From assembly GCA_946902985.2 (NCBI GenBank), contig OX336393.1:130848533-130912532 (forward strand): DNA of 64,000 bases, given 5' to 3'. The DNA is from Meconema thalassinum (taxonomy: Eukaryota; Arthropoda; Insecta; Orthoptera; Tettigoniidae). Made by a program: the position numbers and the translations under genes. Below are positions 10,771 to 22,234 of this stretch, piece after piece. Under the pieces are notes generated by a model, which saw nothing but the letters and a program-made list of their open reading frames with translations, was not told the origin of the DNA and searched no databases. Position 1 is the first letter of the stretch, and every line of letters begins with the position of its first letter.

Positions 10771-13167
10771 GCCATTTAGCGATATCTGAGCAACCATTTT
10801 TCCCATATTTTCTGTCCCATATATTTTGCCCCATATTCTTGCTTGATATTTTTGTACTCAGTACACTTTGCTGATTTATGCCTTTTTCTACGATTTATTG
10901 AGACATTATTATGTCATTGGCATATTTATATAATTTTGGATCAGTTGAGACTGATATTATTTATAGTCTTTCAGTAATTTGCACAATTTTGTAGTCACGA
11001 TTTGACTGTAAAGTTAACGATTTTCTATGGCAAATTTGAATTCAGACAGCGTGTCATTTTATTAAAGTAATTCTATTCAGTAAATTACTTTGACCAATTT
11101 TCAGTCATCCTCAAGAAAGAAGAATGATTAAAAGATTTTAGAGCGTTAAAATCTTCTACTTTATCGACGATATTGGAAATACTAGTCGTTTTATGAACAT
11201 TATTGCAAGATAGACATTGATCGTCAATTCTGAAATACCATTGCATTATAGACAATTCTATGAAATATGAACTTTGAGTACGATTTATTGAGTACACTAT
11301 AGTAATGAACATTTGATAGGAGTTTTTCTCAATTCTAGATTGGAACAATAATGTTTGCATTCCACAGTCTAATTGTATTCTATTCGATTATTTATGCAGT
11401 TTAGATGAACTTTGATTGAAGATAGTATTTTTATACTGCGATACTTTGATGATATTAATCTCAATTTTGATAGACCAGGGAGGCGTGTCTAATCGTATTT
11501 GCTATTAAATTTATTTGTGATTGGCAAATTTTTACTTCATATCGCTTCATGAATGAAACCCACGAAGGTTAAATATAATAACAGTTTTTGATACAATTGA
11601 TGAATATAAGAATTTTTAAAGAGGAACTATGGATGTATAATCGTTAGTTCAGTGGACGTGTAAAAGTCGCTGATGAATAATGCCCTGTAATAAGTGAAGG
11701 AGGTTCCCACAGTAATATTGATGATGTTGATGAATTTGTAAGTGGAGGTTTTTTTTAGTATTGTGGAAGATTTTGATGCCATATATATTGAGATATATGA
11801 TGAATTATGGGCCAATTTTGGTGCAATTTTGTGCGTTTTGAGCGAGGTATTTTTTCCGCTGAGTGTATTGTTCAGGTCCTTTGAAATTTATTCATGTGAA
11901 GTTACTGTTAAAATTAACAAGAGTGTTTAAATAATTTAAGATAACGATTTTGAATGGAGGTTACCGTCACAAATAATAATAATTATTAAATCTTATTAAA
12001 CCTGAATCTAAAATTTAAATATAACTAACCTTCATTGGTCGATTATATCACCACGATTTAAGTAATTATCAACCGGATAAACGTGTGGTTTAATGTATTT
12101 CTAATATAAATAATATAAATAATGTAAATAACTATGTAGATATCTTTAATAATAATTTGAAACGAACGGGATTAATAGAGGCGTGTATAAATTTTTCAAT
12201 TGTCGTTTGACAATGTTATAAACAATTTAAAATGTTATAAATAATTAATGAATATTTTGTTATAAACATTAAGCGTTTTCGTTATTATACTCTAAACAAC
12301 GCTAGTTAAACAATTGGATTATACAATTAAACAAGATTTGGGATTATTAGAGTAATCCATTGATATTTGAACGGAGCATTTAAAAGATTTGCGTGATAAT
12401 ATTTGAGTTGAGACGTGAACCTTTTTAAGTGTTTTGAAAAGGAGCTAGGTTCTGAGGTAACTAGCATATGCTAACATTGGATGGACAGGTGCGTCCATTT
12501 GACGATGCAAGCATGCGACACGGTGCAGGGTGTATCGCAGGTGACCAGATAACTGTATGATAGAGGCCAAGGTCATCTACATAGCAGCCTTGCGGTTATA
12601 AATAAAATGTGAAGTTCATAAACAAGGAAACAATTGCTATATGTCTCGTCCCAGCTCCCTTATCCATTCCAAAGTGCATTATTATTATTACGTTCTTTTG
12701 AGCTAGAGAAAGCTGAAATTTTGTATGTGATGTCTACAAGTCCTACAGGAGGACATGGTTACATGGACAATGGCTTCTGATTGCCACGTATATTTTGTTG
12801 TTAAATTTTGTTAAATTATTTTCTTTATGTGAAATAAATTATTGTGCAGTTTAAATTTTCTTGTTTCCGTTTTGGTTCATTTTAAATATCGTGGTGGAGG
12901 TTATTGTGAGGGCATACTATTAAGTGATCCAGTTGAAAACCCAGACCCGAGATTAAATTGAAAAGGTAAGTAAAAGGTAAGTATGAACCCCCGTATATTT
13001 TGGTGTGTTCCACAATAATTTATTGTTAACTACTGTGCTCTAATCTCGGTAGTATCTGTCAGTGCCATTTTTATTGATGTAGCTGTGCCGGTGCGATTGA
13101 TTATTGGCAATCCGATTGAGGGGGCGGATTTCTGACAGCCTACTATCCGGATTATCGGGAACAGTAC

Positions 13168-13345
13168 CAAATATTAACGTCAACGACACCTAGCTGTGAA
13201 CTTGGCTGCTAGATGCCACCGCAACCAGCAACTTGCAACGAACGTTGTAACTTCCCCTCTTAGAAAATCCGGCGACTTTGGCCGGCTTTGAACCAGCGAC
13301 CTTAGGCATAGAAGTTCAGCATGCTACCAGTTAGCCGCTTCCCTA
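13168..13345 (-). repeat. SINE, type S1 (tRNA head at right)
   Basis: Reverse-oriented tRNA-related SINE. The complement of 13260-13345 reads as a head with a GGTAGCATGCTGAACT A-box region and a GTTCAAAGCC-type B box. The body matches the complete plus-strand copy at 23968-24358 and the minus copy at 48205-48530. Its 3' part is short, and the 3.95-kb element sits directly against it. Confidence 0.7.
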
Positions 13346-13357
13346 ATAGTCAGATGG

Positions 13358-14893
13358 AACAAGAAGTTTCGTGACGAACTAAAGAGCCTACTTTTCTTAA
13401 AATTAAGATTCATGCCATAGATTAATCTACAGTATATGAACCTATCTAGAATAATGACGAAATTAAGTGGGTAATATCGAAATGTCTTAATTAGTTCGAA
13501 ATAAGGTATACTAGGCATAATGTAGCCTAATAGAGCAATACAGTTGGCAGCTCTGGTGACTGAATATATTCTTACTTCCATCTCCTAAGGTACAGAATAC
13601 AAAATGTGGTTGAAGTTCAAAGGACGTTACATGGATTTAGACATTGGATCTATTAGTACACGTAAAAGCATGTTGGCAACAATGTCATGCGAGTGCTGGT
13701 CAGAAATAATCTGAAATATTATATCTTTTTGTACCAATTTTGGATGAAATCCATTTGTTGGTATAGAAGTTACATGTATTTAAAAAAAAATCCTATCAGC
13801 AGGCTTAGAATCATGTTGGTAGAACTGACGTATATAAGTTACTCCAAATTAATGTAAAATGTCAGGTAATTTACGTGTGCATAGTTTAAACCTGTCGGCT
13901 TGCATACTTTCAGATATATTGGTGTATGAATGTTAGGTAGTCAGCCCGAAGGCTGGTTGGATCCTCAAACAGTACCGCCGTTAGGTTATTGTGAGTAGAT
14001 ACCCACAAAAACCCAAGGCAGCGCTATATTGAGGCGTTCTAGGCAAGAAGAGGAGTGAGGTAGTTTGCCATTGCTTTCCTCACTGAGGCAGAACAGTAGT
14101 CCTAACCCTATGAGTAGAAACTTTCACAGCATCCACATGCACTCACTGTGCCCTGAATGCCATTACTAAGCACCACCCATACCTCAGTAGCTTCCATATA
14201 ATCACAGCCATGAGTGAGACTGAGACATCGGTGAAAAGCCACCTTTTACTCTAGCCTGTGCCAACAGACAAATGCAAATGTACTGTATTCATCAAGAGAA
14301 GGCAAACAGGCCATATATTGGTATTAGGATAAAATAACAGAGATAACATTTATTGACAGTTGGCAGCCCTGGTGGCTCTTAAGAATACACTCAGTCATAC
14401 CTGTTTATGTACACATATTACATACAAAATTTGGTTGAAATCCAATTGATAGTGTAGAAGTTATATGCATTTAAATATTGAACTTATCAGAAGCCTTAAA
14501 AATATTTTGGCAACGCTGTCATGTATGGCCACCTGGAAATTAAACTGAAATAGTATTATCTACATGTGTGCCAATTTTATAATAGCTCCCACGTATACCT
14601 TCCAAGATATCCAACATGGAGCTCAAATTTCTAGTGCGTTTTTTTAGCAGTTGGTAGCACTGGCATCTTTTTCAAATATGGGCCTGAAATATTCCGGTAT
14701 ACAACTTTACTCATACTAAATTTGGTTTCGATTGCTGCAGCCGTTTAGGAGTTGATAGGGGGGGGGGACACACACACACACAGCCAGACAGACAGAAGGA
14801 CTGACATACAGACAGAAGGACAGACACATTTTCCCGGATCGATCTCATAAGTCTACTTTTTCCTCATTTTTGAAAAGTGTGAAAAGTAGGCTA
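13358..14893 (+). mobile_element. hairpin-ended repeat H1 (Helentron/HINE-like, family 2)
   Basis: It begins with CAAGAAGTTTCGTGACGAAC followed by AGCCTACTTTTC and ends with GATCTCATAAG, then a hairpin whose right arm is GAAAAGTAGGCTA. The 5' AGCCTACTTTTC is the inverse of the 3' arm. The inside is noncoding with repeated phrases (TTGGCAGC, GTTGAAATCCAAT) and AC and G runs near 14760-14780. A homologous copy starts at 24362. The layout of 5' hairpin, subterminal inverted pair, internal repeats, microsatellite and 3' hairpin recalls Helentron-derived HINE/DINE elements. That class is inference. Confidence 0.6.
13924..14312 (+). repeat. SINE, type S6, inserted in H1
   Basis: A 389-bp insertion flanked by a 10-bp duplication ATATATTGGT (13914-13923 and 14313-14322). 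It contains GTCAGCCCGAAGGCTGGTTG and a segment about cattle-like 'GAGTGAGGTAGTTTGCC'. The copy of H1 at 24362-25700 lacks it at the matching point, which shows the empty site. I know this sequence type from insect genomes but cannot name it with certainty. Confidence 0.75.
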
Positions 14894-15460
14894 AAAATGA
14901 ATGTGATCTCGTCAATGGCGTTGTCTTGGCAACCTCTGATAGATCATCCCTTATCAATTTAAAAGCGTTGTTATGGTAACCTCTGATGGCACTTGGCATT
15001 TTTTAAAATTCCGAAATCATTTTTCTCATCCCTTGGCGTAATGGTGGGTCATATCAAAAATTCTCTCAGACAAAAGTTTTAGGTAATTATTAGGGGAATA
15101 TTTTCCATTTTGTACGGTATTGATATTGTGCCTATTGAGAGAGATATGATTAATGTTTTACGAAAAACCCACTTTTTTCTACCCCTTTGGTCAATGGTTG
15201 GTGCTATCAAAAAACTTATTTGACATAAATTTTTGGCACTTATCCGACACATATTATGAACTTTGAATGGATTCGATATTTCACGTATTAAGAGAGTTAT
15301 AGCGAAATTTCACTATTTCGAAAAAAGCCCCCCATTTTCACCCCCTTCGACCGATTTTGCCCATTAACGAACTCGACCGAGATTTTATAGGGATACATAT
15401 AATGTAAAAAATTCAAAGTGATTGGTACAAAATTACGGCAGTTATCGTGTCCACAAGAAA

Positions 15461-15508
<48 letters not shown>

Positions 15509-15665
15509 TAGATAGATACATATATACATAAATTATATATAAACTTTTGAACTGACGGTGGTTTTGGGGTCTGGGGGATGTGAAACGCGAAGATATGTCG
15601 AAATTTTCCGGAAGTCGAAACATGGTACCCATTGCAATAGTTAGCTTTCTAATGAAATCTACCTA
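14894..15665. other. right outer part of the insertion block, with (TA)n tract
   Basis: Noncoding sequence with repeated phrases such as CTTTGGTCAATGGTTGG and AAGAGAGTTATAGCGAAATT, then a (TA)n run at about 15464-15506 followed by GATA units. It ends with the right member of the 12-bp inverted pair at the host junction. It may be the 3' part of the outermost element of the block. Class unknown. Confidence 0.45.
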
Positions 15666-16202
15666 ACAGCTGGATGTGCACTGATAAGAGCACTATATAG
15701 GAATGTGACTGAGGAGGTCAAGAGCTTCACTACGAGGTATGTTGACGACATATTAATTGCATCTGAAACAATGGAGGAACACTTGGTGAACTTAAACAAA
15801 CTTCTGGATAACTTGAGAACCATGAACTTCAAAATTAATCTAAAGAAATCACACTTTTGCCAGAGCGAGGTTCTGTATTTGGGTCATATAATTGATGTTG
15901 AGGGCGTGAGACCGAATCCAGCGAAAATTGATGCAATCAAGAAATTTCCCACACCAACTAAAGTGAAACATATAAGAGCGTTTTTGGGAGTGACAGGTTT
16001 CTTCAAAGAGAATTGTCCTGGATACACGGAAACAGTAGCACCTATGCAAGAGATGTTAAAGAAGGCAAATCGATGGTCGTGGAATGAGGAGTGCGACAGG
16101 TCCTTTAGAGCTACGAAAGACTTACTGGAGAACTGTGTGAAGCTAGGGTATCCAGACTTCGAGAAGAAATTTATTATTCAAGCAGATGCTTCATTGATTT
16201 GA
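15666..16202 (+). pseudogene. pol: RT palm, thumb and start of RNase H of element A
   Basis: The RT resumes exactly where it broke at 8699. The catalytic YVDD box is at 15738-15749, followed by the thumb region with LGHIIDVEGV. The RNase H motif ADAS (first catalytic Asp) is near 16186. A TGA at 16200-16202 ends the frame where element D has glycine, so this is a nonsense change. The same frame continues in match to D beyond it. Confidence 0.9.
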
Positions 16203-16763
16203 ATCGGTGCTATGCTGTACCAAGAGGACGCTGAAGAACCCAAGAAGAGATCATATTTGGCATTTACAAGTCGTAAATTGAGGAAGCACGTGAGGAACTA
16301 CACTGTGACGGAGCTTGAGCTGCTAGCGATTTTATATTCTCTCCAACAATGAGGCAAGATGATTTTCGGTTATGCCATTATTGTCAGAACTGACCACCAT
16401 GCACTGACATTTCTATTCAAGATGACGATGGCAAGTGAGAGAGTCACGCGTTGGTCCATCTACATACAGCAGTTTGACATTACAATAGAGCATTGCCCTG
16501 GAAGGATGAACATCATACCAGACGCCTTGAGCAGGAATCCAGAAGATGAGAACGAGGTAACAGCGGAAGTTCACCATATAACACTAACACCTAAGGCTCG
16601 CGAGTTTTTGGAGAAACTAAAGGAAATTCGGAAGGAGCAAGAAGCAGACCCATGGATGATGATGATGATCAAGTTCTACAGGAAGGAATTACAACCAGAT
16701 TCACCTGAATACCGAGAAGCCCATGCTAAAGAAGCGAGATTTCACTACTTAAATAACCTTTAG
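16203..16763 (+). pseudogene. pol: RNase H domain of element A, with two stops
   Basis: In the same frame as the RT segment, the sequence continues RNase H with TELELLAI (catalytic Glu region), RTDHHAL (Asp) and IPDALSRNP (Asp). A TGA at 16350-16352 replaces a tryptophan codon relative to D. A TAG at 16761-16763 replaces a leucine codon at the start of the integrase linker. RNase H would remove the RNA template during reverse transcription. Confidence 0.88.
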
Positions 16764-17579
16764 CATAAGTACGTGGATGAGCATCATACCAAACTGCGAA
16801 TCCTAGTTCCAGCATCACTACAGAGAGGATTGACGTGGCATGTCCACGAGAGCCTAGCACATATCGGCACGGACAAAACCGAAGCTACAATAGGGGAGAC
16901 TTTTACTTGGCCTAAGATGCGATTCACCATTGTGGAAGTAATAAGAACTTGTGACGCGTGCCAGCGCACGAAACCAAACAACTTCATTATGAAACAACCT
17001 CCAAGACCACTATTACCTCAAAAACCATGCGAGATGCTCGCTATCGACTGTTTTGGCCCTCTGGTTAAAGGGAAACGTGGATGCCGACACCTTCTGGTGT
17101 GTGTCGATGTATTTTCAAAGATGGTAGTGTTATGTCCAATCCAGAAGACGACATCAAAACAAGTCCTCAGTAGAATTCAGAACAAAGTTATTCCGATGCT
17201 TGGGAAGCCAGAATTCATTTTATCAGACCATGGTACTTATTTCACGAGCAATGTTTTTAGGCAAGGTCTAGAGAGCCTGGGGATAAAACATATATTTTCT
17301 AGCATTCGTCATCCTTGTGGGAATCCGAGCGAGAGAACGATTCGCTGTGTTGCCAAGTACTACAGAGTAATGATTCCTAACGATCATAATAAGTGGGTTG
17401 ACAAAGTAGGAGATATTGAGATGTGCATGAACACCACTAAGCACGAGTCGACCGGTCAAGTCCCACTAATTGTACACCACAACAGGTTGCCGGAGAGATC
17501 TTGGGACAAGATTATTCCATGTCCAAGGGATCCACTATTAGCGCATGACTTGCGATTCAGCGAACGAGAGAGCACATGA
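16764..17579 (+). pseudogene. pol: integrase of element A, zinc-binding and core domains
   Basis: The integrase shows an HHCC zinc site (H-x4-H in the HESLAH motif, then CDAC) and the catalytic triad: AIDCFG (Asp), LSDHG (Asp) and NPSER (Glu). The last Asp and Glu are separated by 34 residues by my count, as in element D. The frame runs off at 17577-17579 through a frameshift just before the C-terminal domain. Confidence 0.9.
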
Positions 17580-17857
17580 GAAACCAAGCGGACCGAAGAC
17601 TGAGAAGGTACAGAGGAAAGAAGTTTCACCGGGAATTACAGGAACAAGAGCTAGTGCTTGTCCGCAGACCACCGATATCTGATCCCAAAAACAAAGTTTT
17701 TGCAAAATTCTGTCCAAAATTTATTGACCCGTTCCGTGTCGTTAAGAATCTGGGTAACAATGCTTACAGGCGTGAAGAAGTGAGCACTGGTGCTAAATCT
17801 GTCTTCAAAAGCGCCAACTTAAAACCATATTACAGAAGAGAACCATTTGATGAATAA
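17576..17857 (+). pseudogene. pol: integrase C-terminal domain of element A
   Basis: Shifted to another frame, the sequence continues with QADRRLRR, a basic stretch, VLVRRPP and a DPFRV motif that stands for the GPF/Y module, then KPYY. D reads the same region in one frame with its core. The natural pol stop is the TAA at 17855-17857. A chromodomain is not visible. Confidence 0.85.
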
Positions 17858-18449
17858 GCAGGATTATGTGTGCAGAATCATTATTGCAGAAATGGTATTT
17901 GAGAGCCAACACTCAAATGTACGTGGCCGTGGAGCACCTGGGGAGAGAGCGTGCTTTGTTTGTAAACAACAAGCAGCTGAGACAACAGGAGTGGTAATCA
18001 CGTGAGGAGAAGGGGAGGTCTATACTATGTGAGCTGCCTGAATAGGATTGACATTTCACCGGAAATTCCACGTCAGTTGTCACCCCTCTGCCTCTTGACC
18101 AATCCATGTTCGCATAGTTGATGTCATAATACTCTGCGTTGCAATATTACAGCCCACGTGCTTCAGTGCCTGGTCAGCTGTATCTCTGGCTTGTGCAGTT
18201 TGGCAATCTCGTTATCAGACCACATGGCGAGACGAGAACTGTCAATCCTATTCTGGCACCTCACCGAGTATAGCGAGACGTATGAATGACATTCCGGCAA
18301 GGAGCGCGCAAACTAATTGGGTCAGTGGAGTGTACACTCGAGCAGCTGAGCGAGGTATTAAAGAGATGTTGTTGTTACTACTGTGGATATTGTTTTTGAA
18401 ATCCAAATCAATCACTTGCTTCGAATTTCAAAACCTTGCTGAGGATAAA
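17858..18449 (+). other. 3' untranslated region of element A with polypurine tract
   Basis: No envelope-like frame is present. Just before the 3' LTR the sequence ACCTTGCTGAGGATAAA corresponds to ACCTTGTGAGGGAGTAA at the same place in element D, so it marks the polypurine tract used to start plus-strand synthesis. The rest is unassigned. Confidence 0.65.
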
Positions 18450-19526
18450 TGAACCCTTATTAATCTGCGATAAATAAGTATTCATGATTTATTATTATTA
18501 TTACTGCGGCCCAGGCAGTACTTATGGATGGTGACAAAGAGGAAGGCAAGTTAGCGTGTTGCAATGATTGCCACAGAAACAGAGCTTGGTAGCTATTCTT
18601 GAAAACGGCCGGGTAAGCTGAGTTCAAGGCCAAATTGTGTAACAACATGCACCAGAATTGGAATCATAAAGGGATGGTCACGAGTTTCTTGCAACCGACC
18701 TACGATTGAATCACCCAATCAGGAGAGACCAAGCCTAAACCACGCGATGGATGGCGTCACTGGTAAAAAGCGCGCGGAATTGATTATCTAAAGAACCGCC
18801 GATCCGAATTATCTCCGCATGAGTGCGATGAGACGTTTGAATTAAATGATGAAGATTGACACTAGTCCCGTGTGGTGTAGTGGTAGTATACTTGTAAAAA
18901 TGACGACGGTCATATGTGTATTTCTTTTGTTGGTCACGTGTTAACTTACTTGTGTTGATTTGTGTGAGAAGTCCTAATTTTTAGGCAGTAATGTTTTGCT
19001 ACGGCAGTTTTGATTCCAATTTCATGCGGAAATTATTGTGTTGTTTATTTTAAGTATAGGAAGTGTCGGTTTAGTTTTAAGTGTTGTATAGTTGTTCCTC
19101 GCGTCTGTCTAGCTCTAAGTAATGCGGATTCGTCTTCTGAAAGTTTATTCCGGATGATGACGAATCATGCATTCAATTGTACTCATCGTGAAGCATGTAG
19201 AACAGCATTCGCGCATACATTGTTATTATTGTTGATTTTCTTGAGACACTTGGTCCGAATAATAATCTCTTCTGAGATTTGGCCTCGTTTTGGCAAATTT
19301 AATTTATTCAGTGGGAGTCATTATGGGAGTTTTGTTTGTTAATTCTGTTTGTAAATAGCCGATCTGTTATTAAATTCATTTGTTATAACCCTGGCTTCAC
19401 TTTTTCCTGCATGTTATTTTGTTATATGTTACCCTGCATGTTAATGAAGCGCTTTAACAACAACTTACGATATGGACTGTTACACCCCCCGAAACTGAGT
19501 CTCATAAGCTTCTTTGCAAGGGTTCA
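18450..19526 (+). repeat. 3' LTR of element A
   Basis: 1077 bp, nearly identical to 3422-4506 and with the same TGAACCCTT...AAGGGTTCA ends. Substitutions are scattered (for example near 18538, 18724, 19031 and 19207), so the insertion is older than that of element D but not ancient. ATAT follows at 19527-19530. Confidence 0.93.
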
Positions 19527-19900
19527 ATATATACCAATCCAACATTGCATCAATGTGATATATTCACATAATAATAATAATATTATAATATAACCGAAAC
19601 TTGGCTATCTAAGCAATCGCACTGAAATTTTGTATGGCGATAGAGGGCTATTAAATAACTACATATATGTGACTTTCCAAGTACTGAGAAACAAAAAACA
19701 ACATGGCAGCCAAGTGATATTCAAATATATGAAATGATTTTTCTGGAATCTAATCCCCAGACTGTAGCCTAATGAAACTTACACAGCGAATTTTTATTCA
19801 GAACTTATAGAGACGTCTGAAGTTCAATAAATATCAAATATTCAAGATTGCATCAGTTCGAAGTTTTGAAACCTGAATTTTTATAATTTTCGTATACTAT
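19527..19900 (-). repeat. continuation of the old hairpin-family repeat
   Basis: Begins with the ATAT duplication and goes on with phrases like GATAGAGGGCTATTAAATAA, ATGGCAGCCAAG and TGACTTTCCAAG that echo the hairpin-ended repeats. It is the other side of the host of element A. The boundary at the right is indistinct. Confidence 0.45.
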
Positions 19901-21385
19901 TCAAGAGATTGAAGGAAAGATTTGAATGATGGGCAATTATAATAATCATTATCTGAAGACACTAAATGTAGCTTTCTTTGTAAATCATCGAAACCGTGCA
20001 TTTGACGTTACTTATACTCTCGTGACTCTTTACTGAAAGATGCCATCTCTCGGGAAGAGTCTTATTCACTGATACTGAAAGTTATTATATTCTAACACAT
20101 AATGTATCAATATAATAGCGTTACGGGAGACTTAGGGTGCGTACCAGATTCTATTTAGTACATTACATGGAAAAAACCTTTAATAGGAGTGAGTGTTATT
20201 AATGGAACATACCATTAGGGTGTATGAAAAGAGGCTATTTAGTTTTTCACGGAAGTAGGCCTACTTGGTTTTAAAATGCCAGTGTTTGAACTCAGTGGTC
20301 AGTATCTGATGATGACGCGTAATCCTAAAAATTGATCCATTATACTAGTGATCATAACTAATACATGACTGTATATTTTTCCAGGAGTGTTATTTACTTA
20401 TAGGACCTATTGTATAGGCTACATTGTACTCCACCCAGATTTTGGGCAAATTTATGTTGATCGACTGAAGAGTTAAAACTGACTGACCAGATTGAAGAAA
20501 TTGCCACAAAACTTTACATTACGTTTGGTCATTGAGTTTTCAGTTTGAAATCGTTGCTCTATACTTTATCAGAATACAGGTCACGTACCATACGTTAACC
20601 GTATGATGAAGACATTCTACATTAGTGGTAATAATTCTGGAAATTTTGTAGGAAATATATACATTTTCATTTAAGCACACAAGTCACTTTCGCCAAGTCA
20701 TTATTATTCCAACATTTTTGATTTTTCTCCTGGTTCACGCAATTTTCACGTTGCCTTGTTTTGTTTATTTGAGAAATGGCTCTTATCTGGATGATCTTGC
20801 TGTAAGGCCATTTTCGTACAATTTTCTTCTAACACTATCATATTGCAGTAACGTGAACTACCTGGATGAAGCTTAACATAGAACGACAAATTTAAATACT
20901 GCACGGCTGATATTCCCACCAGGAGTCAACAATGTACTAAATATATCCAAGAGCACTATCATATAACAATGATTGCAAGCCAGTGGATTGTAAGATGCAC
21001 CAAAACGCATTTCCTCTCTTCCTATTGTAATTATTTGTAAATACCAAGGACTAAGGGCCAAATTAACTTTATATCGATCACATTTAACTTTACATTTACT
21101 AGGAATGAAGTCTTACATTTTGTTCACCTGCTAATAAACACAGTGTAAATGCAAATCGTATCCAGAATTATGGCCACCAGTGTACTTGGAGGTGCTTCAA
21201 TTACATTTAGTTAAAACTTCTGTGCAGGAACACGAACATGTATGGTTAAGAATTTAAGCAATTACTTCTCTACCTGATACCAAAGTGTTAAAAACAAGCA
21301 AAAAATATTTGAGTATAACTTAGAGATGTTTACTTTTAACAAGCCAAGGCATTTTTCATTGTTAAATATTCTCTAGTCAGACAAT
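19901..21385. other. unassigned AT-rich sequence
   Basis: No open frame of note, no repeat terminus and no RNA gene could be found here. Sequence is AT-rich and apparently unique within the window. Confidence 0.5.
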
Positions 21386-21540
21386 AAGGAAGCGGGGTAG
21401 TCCCAAGAGTGGAACCCCCTGGCGACACGATTTGTCACCGCCGCTGTGGAGACGGGGACTGATGGCCCGCGTCCACCCCCTGCAGAACTGCGTGACAAGA
21501 ACAGCGCGCTGCGGGGGTCGACAGCACGACCGTGCAATTT
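21386..21540. other. GC-rich patch, unclassified
   Basis: About 150 bases have markedly higher GC than the surroundings and start near GAAGCGGGGTAGTCC. A short open frame on the plus strand (about 21432-21653) crosses it, but I recognise no domain. It could be a SINE fragment, part of an exon or a transposon end. I cannot choose between these. Confidence 0.35.
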
Positions 21541-21826
21541 CAAACATCACCTTACCCTTTCTTCAACTAAATGTTAATGACAGACAATTTCAGTTCTCAT
21601 CGGACTCTCTTAGCACGTTGAAGAGGAACAAGCCAAGTGGGATATGGAGATGAGCAGTTTGTGCTTTCTGTCTGGGCTGCGTAAGTTACCGGTACTTCAT
21701 ATAAGTGAATACGTTACAGTTACCGTTATTTACCAAAATAACAACAAAGTTACCGTTACTCTGTGAGAACAATGACAGCATAAAAAGCTCCAACAAGAAC
21801 CATAATACGTAGAGAATGGAAAAGTA

Positions 21827-22197
21827 GCTTGTCACGGTGGGTGAGTGGTTATCGTGTCGGATTAGTAACCCCAAGCTTGCAGGTTCGCTCCTGCCCGTGG
21901 TAAGTGATTTTTGAACGGCGGCAAAAAATTACGACACGCATGTCATACGATGTTGGCATGTTAAAGAACCCATTTGAATTCAGTAGGCCGTGTTCATAAT
22001 GGCAAAATTAATCTCGGGATTTTCCGCCAACACAAAGTTCCTCATTTCTCTACTAGAAAGCGCTACAGTGTCAAGGAGCTTAGATATCTAACCACCTTGA
22101 CTTTCAGAGTGCTTCAAGAAACAACAAAATTCAACATGCAAGCTACCCTTTGGGTGTCAAATAACAAAGCTTGCACCCGGCACCCAAGGCCATACGA

Positions 22198-22232
<35 letters not shown>

Positions 22233-22234
22233 AA
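21827..22234 (+). repeat. SINE, type S4
   Basis: tRNA-headed SINE. The head has an A-box-like GGTGGGTGAGTGG and a B-box-like GGTTCGCTCC (about 21880-21900), then a body with GTTGGCATG and GGCCGTGTTCATAATGG, ending in (ATT)n at 22198-22229. A short imperfect duplication AAAAGTA flanks it (21820-21826 and 22235-22241). A second copy is at 45380-45767. The ORF seen across it is a by-product. Confidence 0.82.

Larger units (their letters stand above)
9209..13163 (+). mobile_element. 3.95-kb TG...CA element, copy 1 (class uncertain)
   Basis: It starts TGCCCCCGTAAAT and ends in the inverse (CGGGAACA side), a ~13-bp terminal inverted repeat, and is flanked by GTAC on both sides (9205-9208 and 13164-13167). 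A second copy in the opposite orientation lies at 26405-30352. The two copies align over their whole length, with visible divergence and small indels. It has no direct terminal repeats of its own and no transposase, integrase or RT. Candidates are a giant solo LTR of a gypsy-type element, or a non-autonomous transposon of an integrase-type family such as Ginger; both make 4-bp duplications and TG...CA ends. Poly-A signals (near 12598 and 12831) fit the solo LTR reading. Confidence 0.8.
8700..15665. mobile_element. ~7-kb composite insertion inside pol of element A
   Basis: The block separates two halves of one RT domain. Its two outer edges contain a 12-bp inverted pair: AGGTAGATTTCA at 8728-8739 and TGAAATCTACCT at 15653-15664. 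The right copy touches the host junction, but the left lies 28 bases inside, so a simple TIR element is not proven. Inside, in order: outer sequence, SINE fragment, the 3.95-kb TG...CA element, SINE, a hairpin-ended repeat with its own SINE, and outer sequence again. The outer parts (8704-9030 and 14894-15665) may be one element of unknown class that later received the others. Confidence 0.7.
3422..19526 (+). mobile_element. gypsy-type LTR retrotransposon A, inactivated and nested
   Basis: Two LTRs of about 1.08 kb flank gag and pol remains in one orientation and are bounded by a 4-bp ATAT duplication (3418-3421 and 19527-19530). The LTR ends are TGAACCCTT and AAGGGTTCA, a 9-bp inverted pair. 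The order gag, protease, RT, RNase H, integrase is that of Ty3/gypsy elements, and no envelope-like frame follows integrase. A ~7-kb block splits RT at about 8700-15665, so the element itself was close to 9.1 kb. Several frameshifts and nonsense codons make it inactive. It is clearly related to element D at 31.3-43.7 kb, which serves as the intact comparison. Confidence 0.93.

Noticed and set aside
9205..13167. GGTACTG...CAGTACC as the true terminus of the 3.95-kb element
   Set aside because: Comparison with the uninterrupted SINE at 46797-47180 gives the right length only if one GTAC belonged to the target. One locus is limited evidence, so this stays open to a wider sample.
15297..15632. 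111-codon minus-strand frame
   Set aside because: Contains the translated (TA)n tract and no domain.
17858..18449. Envelope gene after pol in element A (and 34229-34579 in D)
   Set aside because: No open frame with signal peptide or membrane segment; the space is too short in D. Both are therefore treated as retrotransposons without an envelope.
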